DNA of 64,000 nt from Akkermansia sp. (GTDB lineage: Bacteria > Verrucomicrobiota > Verrucomicrobiia > Verrucomicrobiales > Akkermansiaceae). Numbering within the stretch: position 1 is the first letter of the stretch; every line of letters starts with the position of its first letter. A program made the translations under genes and the position numbers. The notes beneath the pieces are model-generated. The model searched no databases, had not been told where the DNA came from, and saw only the letters and a list, made by a program, of their open reading frames with translations. This document shows, piece by piece, positions 18,315 to 26,138 of this stretch. The stretch covers positions 32,591 to 96,590 of the forward strand of contig JAFXCP010000012.1 in assembly GCA_017521405.1 (NCBI GenBank). Direction: 5' to 3'.

Positions 18315-18950
18315 ATGAAGAATTTTATTTTCACCATTGGGGTACTGGCATCCGCCACAGCCGGTCTCAACTTCGCCCAAACACCCTCCTTTAACGACTT
18401 TGTTAACGAGGCCGATCAAGTCATGAAGGATACTATTGCCGCCGGTGAGAGCCTCGTCTCCGGCACAAAAGGCAAAACCTCTAATGCGGTAGCAAATACA
18501 AAAAACAAGGCTGAAAAAGAAATTGCTCAAATTGCCCCGAAGCAGCCCGCAGTTTCTCAGGTGATTAAGGATATCGATTTCCTTAATGCTCAACCCGATT
18601 TAGGGGCGGATTATTACATCTACCTCTCCTCTGCCAGCTGGTGCAGACCCTGCCGCATGATTATGCCTGATATTGTCAAAGCATATCCGGAGATGAAAAA
18701 GCACAAGGTAGAAATCATCCTGCTGGGATGCGACCGCACAGAAAATGCAGCAAAAGCCTATGTGAAAAAATACAATGCCGAATTTCCGCTGCTCTGGATA
18801 ATGAGCCCGGACGTTGCCAAACTGCCTGCTTTTACACCACCACCCACCATTCCGCGTATCATTATCGTTTCCAAGGATGGAGACCGTCTCCACGAAGGAC
18901 CGGGGGCTCACATCCTTAATTGGAAAGATTACACCATCAAAAAGAAATAA
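18315..18950 (+). CDS. Secreted thioredoxin-like protein
   Basis: 211 residues: a signal peptide (cleavage near LNFAQ), a helical Lys/Ala-rich region (about 30-75) and a thioredoxin domain with active site SSASWCRPCRMIMPD and cis-Pro segment PTIPRIIIVSKDGD. It should act as a periplasmic thiol oxidoreductase. It is related to the cysteine-less protein at 4891. The start is fixed by the promoter and signal peptide; the longer upstream frame overlaps the HU-like gene. Confidence 0.88.
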   Translation: MKNFIFTIGVLASATAGLNFAQTPSFNDFVNEADQVMKDTIAAGESLVSGTKGKTSNAVANTKNKAEKEIAQIAPKQPAVSQVIKDIDFLNAQPDLGADYYIYLSSASWCRPCRMIMPDIVKAYPEMKKHKVEIILLGCDRTENAAKAYVKKYNAEFPLLWIMSPDVAKLPAFTPPPTIPRIIIVSKDGDRLHEGPGAHILNWKDYTIKKK

Positions 18951-18974
18951 AACCTTTTGTTGAGTTTCAACAAC

Positions 18975-19014
18975 GAAGAAGCACCCTCTCTGTTGGGAGG
19001 GTGCTTCTTCTTTT
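18975..19014 (+). terminator. Intrinsic terminator after the thioredoxin-like gene
   Basis: A 14-bp stem, GAAGAAGCACCCTC against GAGGGTGCTTCTTC, followed by TTTT. Confidence 0.85.
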
Positions 19015-19076
19015 AAATGAGAAAGCTTTACGATTGCAAATACAACTTAATTTGCTAGAAGCGTACGAATAAGAAT

Positions 19077-19554
19077 ATGAAATTTTCTCACATTTTTCTG
19101 GCTTCCGCACTGCCAATCAGCACCCTGCAAGCCGCTGTCGAATTCCCCGGCAAACATCCCGGCAAAGCAGAAGCGCAGGTATCCAATGGTATCGGCACCA
19201 TTGGAAACAAGCTCTTCACTGCTACATTCCGCAAAAGTGGGAGCGGAGTCGTATTCGGAGGAATGAAAACGGCCAGCGGCAATTCGATGGATACGCCGCA
19301 ATTCCGACGACGAGGAGAAACCCCTGCACAGTAGCCTACGGGAAATTCTGGATGTACCTCCGGGAGTGAAATGCAAAGTGGCTTTCCGCAACTCATTCAG
19401 CGACCAACGAACACTTCTCGGTCTTATCGGCGAAGACATCAGCGTGGACAAGAGCATAGAAATTACCCTTAAACCCTTTGAAGTTATTGTTCTTGAGGGT
19501 AAGTGCGCCTTGGAAAAGGACAAGAAGAAGAAAAAAAAGAAGAAGAAGGCGTAA
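19077..19554 (+). pseudogene. Remnant of a secreted protein gene (frameshifted and internally deleted)
   Basis: Two fragments in different frames. The 5' part (19077-19334) encodes a signal peptide and a short secreted N-terminus (ALPISTLQAAVEFPGKHPG). From about 19283 the coding sense moves to another frame giving WIRRNSDDEEKPLHSSLREIL and then a C-terminus ending ITLKPFEVIVLEGK plus a poly-Lys tail. The ending resembles the last beta-strand of many secreted glycoside hydrolases, with everything between missing. A promoter-like TTGCAA/TAGAAG pair precedes it (19034-19061). I read it as a decayed glycan-active enzyme gene. Confidence 0.6.
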
Positions 19555-19593
19555 AAGAAACATAATGCGGCTTGGCACATACGCGACTCCTGC

Positions 19594-19622
19594 TTGACCA
19601 AGTTCAGGGGGCATGCTAGGAT
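19594..19622 (+). promoter_or_regulatory. Promoter for the repeat-bearing lipoprotein gene
   Basis: TTGACC at 19594-19599, 17 bp, TAGGAT at 19617-19622; the ATG is 9 nt downstream. Confidence 0.75.
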
Positions 19623-19631
19623 GAGTGCAGC

Positions 19632-20366
19632 ATGAAAGATTTTATCCTAAAGGGCAGTCTCTGCTCCGTATTAGCACTCGTTTGCTCGTGTGCAACAGCT
19701 CCGATTCATCAATCAAACACGGCAGAGGAGCTTACCGCTATGGACGCATTCCAAAGACAATGGAAGGCTGCCGATGCTGCTTATATTTCCCAAAATCAAC
19801 CAATCGTCACATCACCCACAGAGGATGATGCACAAACACCTGTGCAGGAGGAGCAAAGCCTTATTTCCCAAAACCAACCGGAAGTAGAAGCCCCTGCACC
19901 GGAGGAAAAGCCGCAGGAAGAAGGTATTGCCACCCAAAAACAGCCGGAAGTAGAAGCCCCTGCACCGGAGGAAAAGCCGCAGGAAGAAGGTATTGCCACT
20001 CAAAACCAACCGGAAGTTCCCGCGCTGCTCTCTACACGGCGCAAGTTGCAGCCTGAGGCCTCAGCCCAAGAACCTGCTACCATAAGCCCCACAGAAGAAC
20101 AAAGCAAGGCAGCCTTGCAACTGTTAAACACACCGGCCACCTCTCAACCAAATACGAAACACATTTCAAAACCAGAAACAGAGGCTCCGCTTCCGGGCAA
20201 TGGGCGTCCGCTCCTCCGTGCGTATATGCGCCCGGAGGAAGCTTCAAGCACTCACGATGCTGAAGCACCCCAGCCCAACAGCGTGGAATTGCGGGGACTG
20301 CGCTCCCCGGAAATGCCGAACTCATTGCCCATGAATATCGACGGAAAATTGCTGCACCAAAACTAA
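19632..20366 (+). CDS. Putative lipoprotein with Pro/Glu-rich tandem repeats
   Basis: 244 residues. The N-terminus ends in LVCSC, a lipobox with Cys20 as the acylated residue. Residues about 83-126 consist of a 22-residue unit, PEVEAPAPEEKPQEEGIATQ plus two more residues, repeated twice and begun a third time. The rest is Pro/Glu/Gln-rich and probably disordered, with a short C-terminal motif GNGRPLLRAYMRPEE. No domain family recognised; a surface or periplasmic spacer role would fit. It precedes the RNA methyltransferase gene by 9 nt. Confidence 0.72.
   Translation: MKDFILKGSLCSVLALVCSCATAPIHQSNTAEELTAMDAFQRQWKAADAAYISQNQPIVTSPTEDDAQTPVQEEQSLISQNQPEVEAPAPEEKPQEEGIATQKQPEVEAPAPEEKPQEEGIATQNQPEVPALLSTRRKLQPEASAQEPATISPTEEQSKAALQLLNTPATSQPNTKHISKPETEAPLPGNGRPLLRAYMRPEEASSTHDAEAPQPNSVELRGLRSPEMPNSLPMNIDGKLLHQN
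19878..20020 (+). repeat. 66-bp in-frame tandem repeat
   Basis: Copies begin at 19878, 19944 and 20010, an exact 66-bp period. The first two are nearly identical and the third diverges after about 11 bases. It encodes the 22-residue Pro/Glu repeat of the lipoprotein and could change copy number by slippage. Confidence 0.85.
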
Positions 20367-20375
20367 ACCCCGCCC

Positions 20376-21602
20376 ATGGATACACCACCTCGTAAATTTG
20401 TGCCCACGCCGTTCGCCTACCATCAGGAAATTGAACTTGAGATTGAGAATCTCTCAAATCAGGGGCATGGTGTAGGCCGGGTGGATAATTGGGTTGTCTT
20501 TGTGCCTTTTTCTCTGCCCGGGGAAAGGGTGAAGGTTCGCATCTATAAGAACGAGAAAAACTGCTCGCATGCAGATTTGCTGGAGGTTCTCACCCCATCC
20601 CCACACAGAGTCACCCCGCAATGCCCGGTATTCGGCTATTGCGGAGGCTGCCAATACCAGCATTTGGACTATGCTTCCCAACTGGAATGGAAAACGGCGC
20701 AAGTGGCCGACCTTTTGCGACTGCAAGCGGGATTAGAACTTCCCGTGCGCCCCGCTATCGCCTCCCCGCGCACCTACGGATACCGCTCTAAAATTACCCC
20801 TCATTTCCACAAGCCCAAGGATGCCAAAATGGGGAATATCGGCTTCCTGAGAACGGGTTCTCGCAGCGAGGTGTGCGATGTGAAGCAATGCCCCATCGCC
20901 ATGGAGGAAATTAACTTAGCACTTCCTCTGCTTCGTAAATCCGTACAGCAAGCAGCCGCACAATACAAGCGCGGTGCCACCCTGCTTATGCGTGTGAGTG
21001 AGGGCAGCGTCATCACTAATAACAATGCAGTATGCACCGAGAATGTAGGCGAGCTCACGTTCAATTTCCTCGCGGGGGATTTCTTCCAAAATAATCCTTA
21101 TATTTTGCCCGAGTTTACCGGCTATGTGGCTCGCCAAGCCTGCGCCGAAGGCGCTCGCTACTTGGTGGATGCGTACTGTGGCAGCGGGCTCTTTGCACTC
21201 ACCCTTGCGCCCCACTTTGAAAAAGTGCTGGGGGTGGAAGTAAGTGAAACAAGTGCCGACTGGGCCAGAGCTAACGCCAGGAGCAACGGTATTACCCATG
21301 CTTCTTTCTTGGCGGCCAGCGCAGAGGCCATTTTTGAGCAGGTGGATTTCCCGGCAAAGGAAAGTGCAGTGGTGATTGACCCGCCCCGCAAGGGCTGTGA
21401 TATGGCTTTCCTCAACCAGCTCTTTGCCTTTGGCCCTGCTCGTGTGGTTTATGTTTCCTGCAACCCGGCCACACAAATTCGAGATTTAGCAGAATTTGAT
21501 AAAGCCGGCTACGAGGTGGTAGAGGTTCAACCCTTTGATTTGTTCCCCCAAACCAAACATTTGGAATGTGTGGCTACACTCCGCAAAAAAATAAATCCAT
21601 GA
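20376..21602 (+). CDS. RNA 5-methyluridine methyltransferase, TrmA/RlmD family
   Basis: 408 residues. A TRAM-like N-terminal beta domain (LEIENLSNQGHGVGRV, VPFSLPGERVKVRI) is followed by the 4Fe-4S ligands Cys83, Cys89, Cys92 and Cys172. The Rossmann methyltransferase has VDAYCGSGLFAL, VIDPPRKGCD and the catalytic cysteine in VYVSCNPAT. It should methylate C5 of a uridine in rRNA or tRNA using SAM; which position cannot be decided. Its stop overlaps the next start by ATGA. Confidence 0.92.
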   Translation: MDTPPRKFVPTPFAYHQEIELEIENLSNQGHGVGRVDNWVVFVPFSLPGERVKVRIYKNEKNCSHADLLEVLTPSPHRVTPQCPVFGYCGGCQYQHLDYASQLEWKTAQVADLLRLQAGLELPVRPAIASPRTYGYRSKITPHFHKPKDAKMGNIGFLRTGSRSEVCDVKQCPIAMEEINLALPLLRKSVQQAAAQYKRGATLLMRVSEGSVITNNNAVCTENVGELTFNFLAGDFFQNNPYILPEFTGYVARQACAEGARYLVDAYCGSGLFALTLAPHFEKVLGVEVSETSADWARANARSNGITHASFLAASAEAIFEQVDFPAKESAVVIDPPRKGCDMAFLNQLFAFGPARVVYVSCNPATQIRDLAEFDKAGYEVVEVQPFDLFPQTKHLECVATLRKKINP

Positions 21603-21982
21603 ATTCCCCCTACCCTCAGAATAGACTTAGCCGTAGTGCAGAGGACTATTTAGAAGCTATCGGTACTCTCTGCAAAATACATGGTCAAGCTCTAGTGAGC
21701 GATGTGGCCCAAATGCTCAACGTGAAGAAGCCAAGCGTAACGGCTGCCGTTCACCAACTGGCAGAGGCCGGATATGTGGACTACAAGCCTTACGCTCCCA
21801 TTATCCTCACGGAGAAAGGAAAATTACACGCAGAAAGCGTTATCCGAGCCCACCAAACCCTCATGCGCTTCCTGCGAGAAAAAGCAGGGCTCAGCCCGGA
21901 ACGAGCTGATGAGGTGGCATGCCTTATGGAACACCACCTGACTGATGCCGAGATTGACACCATTGCCAAGACTCTTTCTTGA
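21599..21982 (+). CDS. DtxR/MntR-family metal-dependent transcriptional regulator
   Basis: 127 residues. The N-terminal winged helix reads SRSAEDYLEAIGTL followed by VAQMLNVKKPSVTAAVHQLAEAGYV. The dimerisation and metal-binding part is ESVIRAHQTLMRFL to EVACLMEHHLTDAEI. The short length without an SH3-like domain resembles MntR more than DtxR, so manganese or iron sensing is likely. The start at 21599 overlaps the methyltransferase stop by ATGA. No metal transporter gene is adjacent, so its target is elsewhere. Confidence 0.88.
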   Translation: MNSPYPQNRLSRSAEDYLEAIGTLCKIHGQALVSDVAQMLNVKKPSVTAAVHQLAEAGYVDYKPYAPIILTEKGKLHAESVIRAHQTLMRFLREKAGLSPERADEVACLMEHHLTDAEIDTIAKTLS

Positions 21983-22017
21983 ACAGGATGTATCCCTCCA
22001 ACATCTGAATTCTTTAT

Positions 22018-22758
22018 ATGAACGAACGCCGCCTCACCGTTACCCAAGCCCTCATCATTGTCAACGTCGTTGTCTTTGTGGTGGGGCTCATGGTGCAAAA
22101 GGATGCCCTGCTGGGCATTCCTTTCCCCGGAGCGGATAAAACTCCCATTTTTGATATTCTTTGTGCATACAGCTGGTTTACCTGCTTTATGGAAGGGCAG
22201 CTCTGGCGGCTTGTGACCTACCAGTTTGTCCATGCCAATTTGGGACACATTTTCTTCAACATGTGGGCTCTCTACTTCTTTGGTCCGGCGGTGGAGCACG
22301 CCATGGGCCCCCGCCGCTTTTTGCTCTTTTACGCCGTGTGTGGTATAGCAGGAGCCCTCTGCTCCTCCGCGCTCGCGGAGATGAACCTCTACACTTCTAT
22401 TCCCAATACAATACAGAATATTGCCATTTGTAACCAATTAGCCGCCTTTGCCGGATATAACGGTACTGTGGAAACATGGCAGATGATTCCGCTGGTGGGA
22501 GCTTCCGCCTCCATTTACGGTGTGATGGTGGCTTGCGCCTTCATGTACCCGGATGCTCGCATTTCCCTGCTTTTCCCGCCCGTCACTCTGCGGATGCGTA
22601 CTTTTGCTCTCATTATTCTCGGCATTGCAGCAGCAGCAATTCTTTTCAACGTAACCAATGCCGGCGGCGAAGCCGGTCATCTGGGAGGTCTGCTCATGGG
22701 TGCTCTTATTATGACAATTTGGCGGTGGCGTCTGCGCCGTAGAGGGTACGATGTATGA
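22018..22758 (+). CDS. Rhomboid family intramembrane serine protease
   Basis: 246 residues with about six membrane helices. The catalytic serine is S163 in VGASASIYG and the catalytic histidine is H221 in GEAGHLGG. The HANLGHIFFNMWALYFFG stretch in the second helix is the usual oxyanion/His-Asn region. A loop of about 40 residues before the GASA helix is longer than in GlpG. It cleaves transmembrane substrates. Its end overlaps the next gene by ATGA. Confidence 0.93.
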   Translation: MNERRLTVTQALIIVNVVVFVVGLMVQKDALLGIPFPGADKTPIFDILCAYSWFTCFMEGQLWRLVTYQFVHANLGHIFFNMWALYFFGPAVEHAMGPRRFLLFYAVCGIAGALCSSALAEMNLYTSIPNTIQNIAICNQLAAFAGYNGTVETWQMIPLVGASASIYGVMVACAFMYPDARISLLFPPVTLRMRTFALIILGIAAAAILFNVTNAGGEAGHLGGLLMGALIMTIWRWRLRRRGYDV

Positions 22759-23447
22759 CGGCTTTATTTGACATGGATGGAACTCTGTTTGCCGGAGATT
22801 CCCAACTGCGATTTGCAAGGTGGATTCTGAAGCGGCATGGCTGGCGGCGGCTATACCTTCTCTGGCTGCTTCCCATGGGTATCCTTCGGGGTTTGCACAT
22901 CATTAACACGGAGTGCATGAAGAGAGCCTTCCTAGCCTATGCGTGGAGGATGCCTAAGGAGGAGTTATTGCAAGAATGCCGCCAATTTGTAGAGCAGGAA
23001 ATTCTTCCGGCGCTCTATCCCTGCGTGCTGAATAAACTGCGCCAACACCAAGCGGCACAGGATACCACAGTGCTTTGCTCCGCCTCTCCGGATTGGTGGA
23101 CGCAGATGGTGGGTAACGCACTGGGATTTACTCACACCATCGGCACGCCTACTACTCTGGGAAGCAGAGTGCCTCTCATGCCAGCCATTCCCGCCCCCGG
23201 GAATAACAAAGGGCATAACAAATTGATTCGCCTCCGGCAGCAACTCCAGATAAACCGAGCCGATATTTGCTACACCGATAGTGCAGCAGACTTGCCCATG
23301 CTTGCCATCTCTGCCCATGCGGTACTTGTGAATCCGAAGGACACACTGGCACGCCAATTCCCCGAAGCCGAGGTTCTGACTCCGAAAAAAGGCTTTCGCC
23401 CGGCAGTCTTTGCCTTAGGATGTTTGCTTGGGGCAAATTGGAAATAA
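22755..23447 (+). CDS. HAD-superfamily hydrolase, subfamily IB (phosphoserine-phosphatase-like)
   Basis: 230 residues. Motif I is FDMDGTLFAGDS at the very N-terminus, motif II is the serine in TTVLCSASPDWW, motif III is a lysine around GNNKGHNK and motif IV is ICYTDSAADLPML. A helical cap follows motif I. Typical substrates are phosphoserine-like or glycerol-phosphate-like monoesters; the exact one is unknown. It is the last gene of a four-gene overlapping group and converges with the GH2 gene 5 nt away. Confidence 0.88.
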   Translation: MTALFDMDGTLFAGDSQLRFARWILKRHGWRRLYLLWLLPMGILRGLHIINTECMKRAFLAYAWRMPKEELLQECRQFVEQEILPALYPCVLNKLRQHQAAQDTTVLCSASPDWWTQMVGNALGFTHTIGTPTTLGSRVPLMPAIPAPGNNKGHNKLIRLRQQLQINRADICYTDSAADLPMLAISAHAVLVNPKDTLARQFPEAEVLTPKKGFRPAVFALGCLLGANWK

Positions 23448-23451
23448 TGGA

Positions 23452-26016
23452 TTAACGCAGCAGCTGCTCCGCACTGGCTTCCTTCACGCTAACAGGAACA
23501 GTGATTCTGGGAAGTCCCTCCGCCTTAATTGTGACGACCGCGTCCCCGGATTCTCCGCGTTTGGCGCGAACAATCGCCAGAATTCGCCCATTAAAGAAGC
23601 TCTGTGCCATATCCTTCATGCAGGTATGATCAATGGGATTGCCATTGCAAAATCCCACCAGCTCTGCAGGCCCCTCAATAGAAAAAGAAACCTTACGACT
23701 ATCCGTGGGTACCACATTGCCCTTCTTATCCACTAAGGACAGTTCGATATGGGACAGGTCGCGGGCATCCCCCAGAATTTCGCTACGATCCACCTCCGCC
23801 TTTACCTTGGCAGAAGAACCCGTTGTAACGCGCTGAGCCGTAGCCCAGCGCCGACCATTCTTCTTCACCACCACCTTCACGGTACCGGGGGTGTAAACCG
23901 TTTCTTCCCAAGTAAAGCGGTATAGGTTTTTACTGATGGTTTGCCCGCCCTGAGAAAAGGTATCCCCCGCCCCCCTGCGGCGCACTCCCTGGCTTTTGCC
24001 ATTGATGAAAAGCTCCGCCTCATCCCCGGAGGTATATACCATAATGGGAGTTACCTCTCCCTCTCTCCCCTTCCAATTCCAATGGGGAAGTATATGTGCA
24101 AACTTTTTATTCGGATTCCACTGGCTCTTATACAGGTAGTAAATATCCTTGGGGAAACCGGCAAGGTCGATAAGTCCAAAGTAGGAACTGCGGCTGGGAG
24201 CCTTATTACCCATTTCCTTCAGCTTTTGCATGGCTTTGGCCTTCTCCTCCTCGGATACACCGATGAAGTTACCGATATTGGAAGCATCCTGATTGTACGG
24301 AGTGGGTTCCCCGATGTAGTCAAACCCCGTCCACACGTATTCACCCGCCACATCCGGAGCTTTCGTATGCGCCAACATTTCCGCATCCGGACAATAGCCC
24401 CAGCCCGGTGCAGATAAACCATAGGAGCTTACCTGAAAATAACGAGCCCCATCCCCTACACCCCACCCCAGCGGGAAGAAATAAGTATCGCGAGTACTCA
24501 CGCATGAACATGTTTCCGAGGCATAGTAAGGCATCTTCGGATGCACTTGCCGAAAGTGTGGGTATGTACTCGGCTTATAGTTAAAGCCATACACATCCAT
24601 CGTATTGGCGAAGCCATTCCGATAGGCACCACCATCGTTGCAGCCCACCGTATAAGGGCGAGTGAGGTCGTATTTCTTAAACTCATCACGCAGAGCGGCA
24701 CCCACAGCATGCCCCTCCTTATGGCGCGCTTCATCACGATTTCCCTGCTCCGGGATTTCATTACCGCCACTCCATGCAATAATGCAGGGGTGGTTGCGGT
24801 CTCTCAGCACGAAGTTACGCACGTCCTTCTGCCACCATTTAGGCCAAAAACGATGGTATCCGTTCACCTTATCATATTTTTGGAATTTCCAAATATCGAA
24901 CAACTCATCTATCACCAAGATACCATGCTTATCGCACAAATCCAGCACCTCAGGTGCAGGGGGATTATGAGTCATACGGATAGAGTTGCACCCCATTTCT
25001 TTGAGCTTTTCAATCTTGCGCTCATAGCCGCGAGCATGGAAGGCCGCACCGAGTGCGCCAAGGTCGTGGTGTTCGCAAACGCCTTTCAACTGCACACGCT
25101 TACCATTCAGGAAGAAACCTTCCTTGCGCCACTCCACTTCGCGCACGCCGAAAGACGTTTCGTGAGAATCGATTTCCTCTTCCCCGTGAGTTACCGTTGT
25201 AACCAAGTTATACAGATATGGTCGTTCGCAGCTCCACAAGCGGGGTTTATTGATTTTGAGAATCTGGCGTACAGTGCGGGACTTGCCCGGGCGAAGCTTC
25301 AGTTTAACAGGTTTGGCCTTGTACTTGCCCACCTTTTGGCTTACCACCAGCTCCACTGTTTTCTTGCCGGTATTTTCCAACGTGGTTTCCACCTTAACCG
25401 TTGCCACAGCCTTGCTTACGCTGGGAGTTGTGACGTAGGTGGGCCATTGGGCGAGGTGAACAGCCCCCGTTTTCTCCAGCCAAACATGACGATAAATCCC
25501 CGCCCCGGGATACCAGCGCGTAGAACTTGGTTTGTTACTGGCCTGCACTGCCACTAAATTCTTCTTTCCCGGCAGCAGAAAAGGAGTAATATCCACGCGG
25601 AAAGAATTGTAGCCGTAGGCCCATTCCCCGGCGAACTTACCATTCACATACACTTTGGGGCATGACATGACGCCCTCGAAATCGAGGTAATAGCGCTCTG
25701 CCTCCGCATCAAATTCCGCAGGTACATCGAACAACTTGCGATACCAGCCTATGCCGTTCCATGGGAGCTTACCCGTTTCGTTAGGCTCACTCATCAGGAA
25801 GGGGCTCTCAATAGCCCAATCGTGGGGCAACTGAACAAGCCTGTAATCCGAATCATCAAATTCCGGCTGTGCAGGCTCCTCCGTATTTCCCGGGGATGAG
25901 TACTTGTAATATTTGAATTTCCACCCGAAATCAAACGTTTCTCGCTGTGCCGCATACGCGCACTCCATGCAAAATACCAGCAGAAGCAAAAGAGAGAAAA
26001 TCTGGCTTTTCTTCAT
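23452..26016 (-). CDS. Secreted glycoside hydrolase family 2 (beta-galactosidase-like)
   Basis: 854 residues with a signal peptide (cleavage near CAYAAQR). Domain order is the GH2 sugar-binding sandwich (ETFDFGWKFKYYKY to PHDWAIESPF), an Ig-like linker, the TIM barrel and C-terminal beta domains. The acid/base is E420 in SGGNEIPEQG and the nucleophile is E501 in YASETCSC. RMTHNPPAPEVLDLCDKHGIL is the standard barrel motif. It is exported and probably acts on host or dietary glycans. The start at 26016 (ATG) is preferred over the TTG at 26022. It is a paralogue of the next gene. Confidence 0.93.
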   Translation of the reverse strand: MKKSQIFSLLLLLVFCMECAYAAQRETFDFGWKFKYYKYSSPGNTEEPAQPEFDDSDYRLVQLPHDWAIESPFLMSEPNETGKLPWNGIGWYRKLFDVPAEFDAEAERYYLDFEGVMSCPKVYVNGKFAGEWAYGYNSFRVDITPFLLPGKKNLVAVQASNKPSSTRWYPGAGIYRHVWLEKTGAVHLAQWPTYVTTPSVSKAVATVKVETTLENTGKKTVELVVSQKVGKYKAKPVKLKLRPGKSRTVRQILKINKPRLWSCERPYLYNLVTTVTHGEEEIDSHETSFGVREVEWRKEGFFLNGKRVQLKGVCEHHDLGALGAAFHARGYERKIEKLKEMGCNSIRMTHNPPAPEVLDLCDKHGILVIDELFDIWKFQKYDKVNGYHRFWPKWWQKDVRNFVLRDRNHPCIIAWSGGNEIPEQGNRDEARHKEGHAVGAALRDEFKKYDLTRPYTVGCNDGGAYRNGFANTMDVYGFNYKPSTYPHFRQVHPKMPYYASETCSCVSTRDTYFFPLGWGVGDGARYFQVSSYGLSAPGWGYCPDAEMLAHTKAPDVAGEYVWTGFDYIGEPTPYNQDASNIGNFIGVSEEEKAKAMQKLKEMGNKAPSRSSYFGLIDLAGFPKDIYYLYKSQWNPNKKFAHILPHWNWKGREGEVTPIMVYTSGDEAELFINGKSQGVRRRGAGDTFSQGGQTISKNLYRFTWEETVYTPGTVKVVVKKNGRRWATAQRVTTGSSAKVKAEVDRSEILGDARDLSHIELSLVDKKGNVVPTDSRKVSFSIEGPAELVGFCNGNPIDHTCMKDMAQSFFNGRILAIVRAKRGESGDAVVTIKAEGLPRITVPVSVKEASAEQLLR

Positions 26017-26048
26017 AAACAAAACAGGATGCTACCAATATTATGCAT

Positions 26049-26077
26049 ACTCTACCATTTTGCCTATGGGAGGACAA
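26049..26077 (-). promoter_or_regulatory. Promoter for the first GH2 gene
   Basis: Minus strand: TTGTCC (26072-26077), 17 bp, TAGAGT (26049-26054). The leader is about 25 nt. The second GH2 gene has the same arrangement, so the promoter was probably duplicated with it. Confidence 0.65.
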
Positions 26078-26078
26078 G

Positions 26079-26109
26079 AAAAAAACCACCCGCCGTAAGC
26101 GGCGGGTGG
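26079..26109 (-). terminator. Intrinsic terminator after the second GH2 gene
   Basis: CCACCCGCCG and CGGCGGGTGG form a 10-bp stem with a 4-nt loop; on the minus strand it is followed by a run of seven U. Confidence 0.85.
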
Positions 26110-26138
26110 CTATAAAGACAGGCTACGAGCAAATGGCC

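Noticed and set aside
19878-20020. Possible CRISPR-like repeat array
   Set aside because: The repeats are adjacent without spacers, in frame and translated, so this is a coding tandem repeat.
22755-23447. Considered as gmhB, the phosphatase missing from the heptose pathway
   Set aside because: Its motifs fit the HAD-IB (phosphoserine-phosphatase-like) type with a helical cap, not the small zinc-containing GmhB type, and it is far from the LPS cluster.
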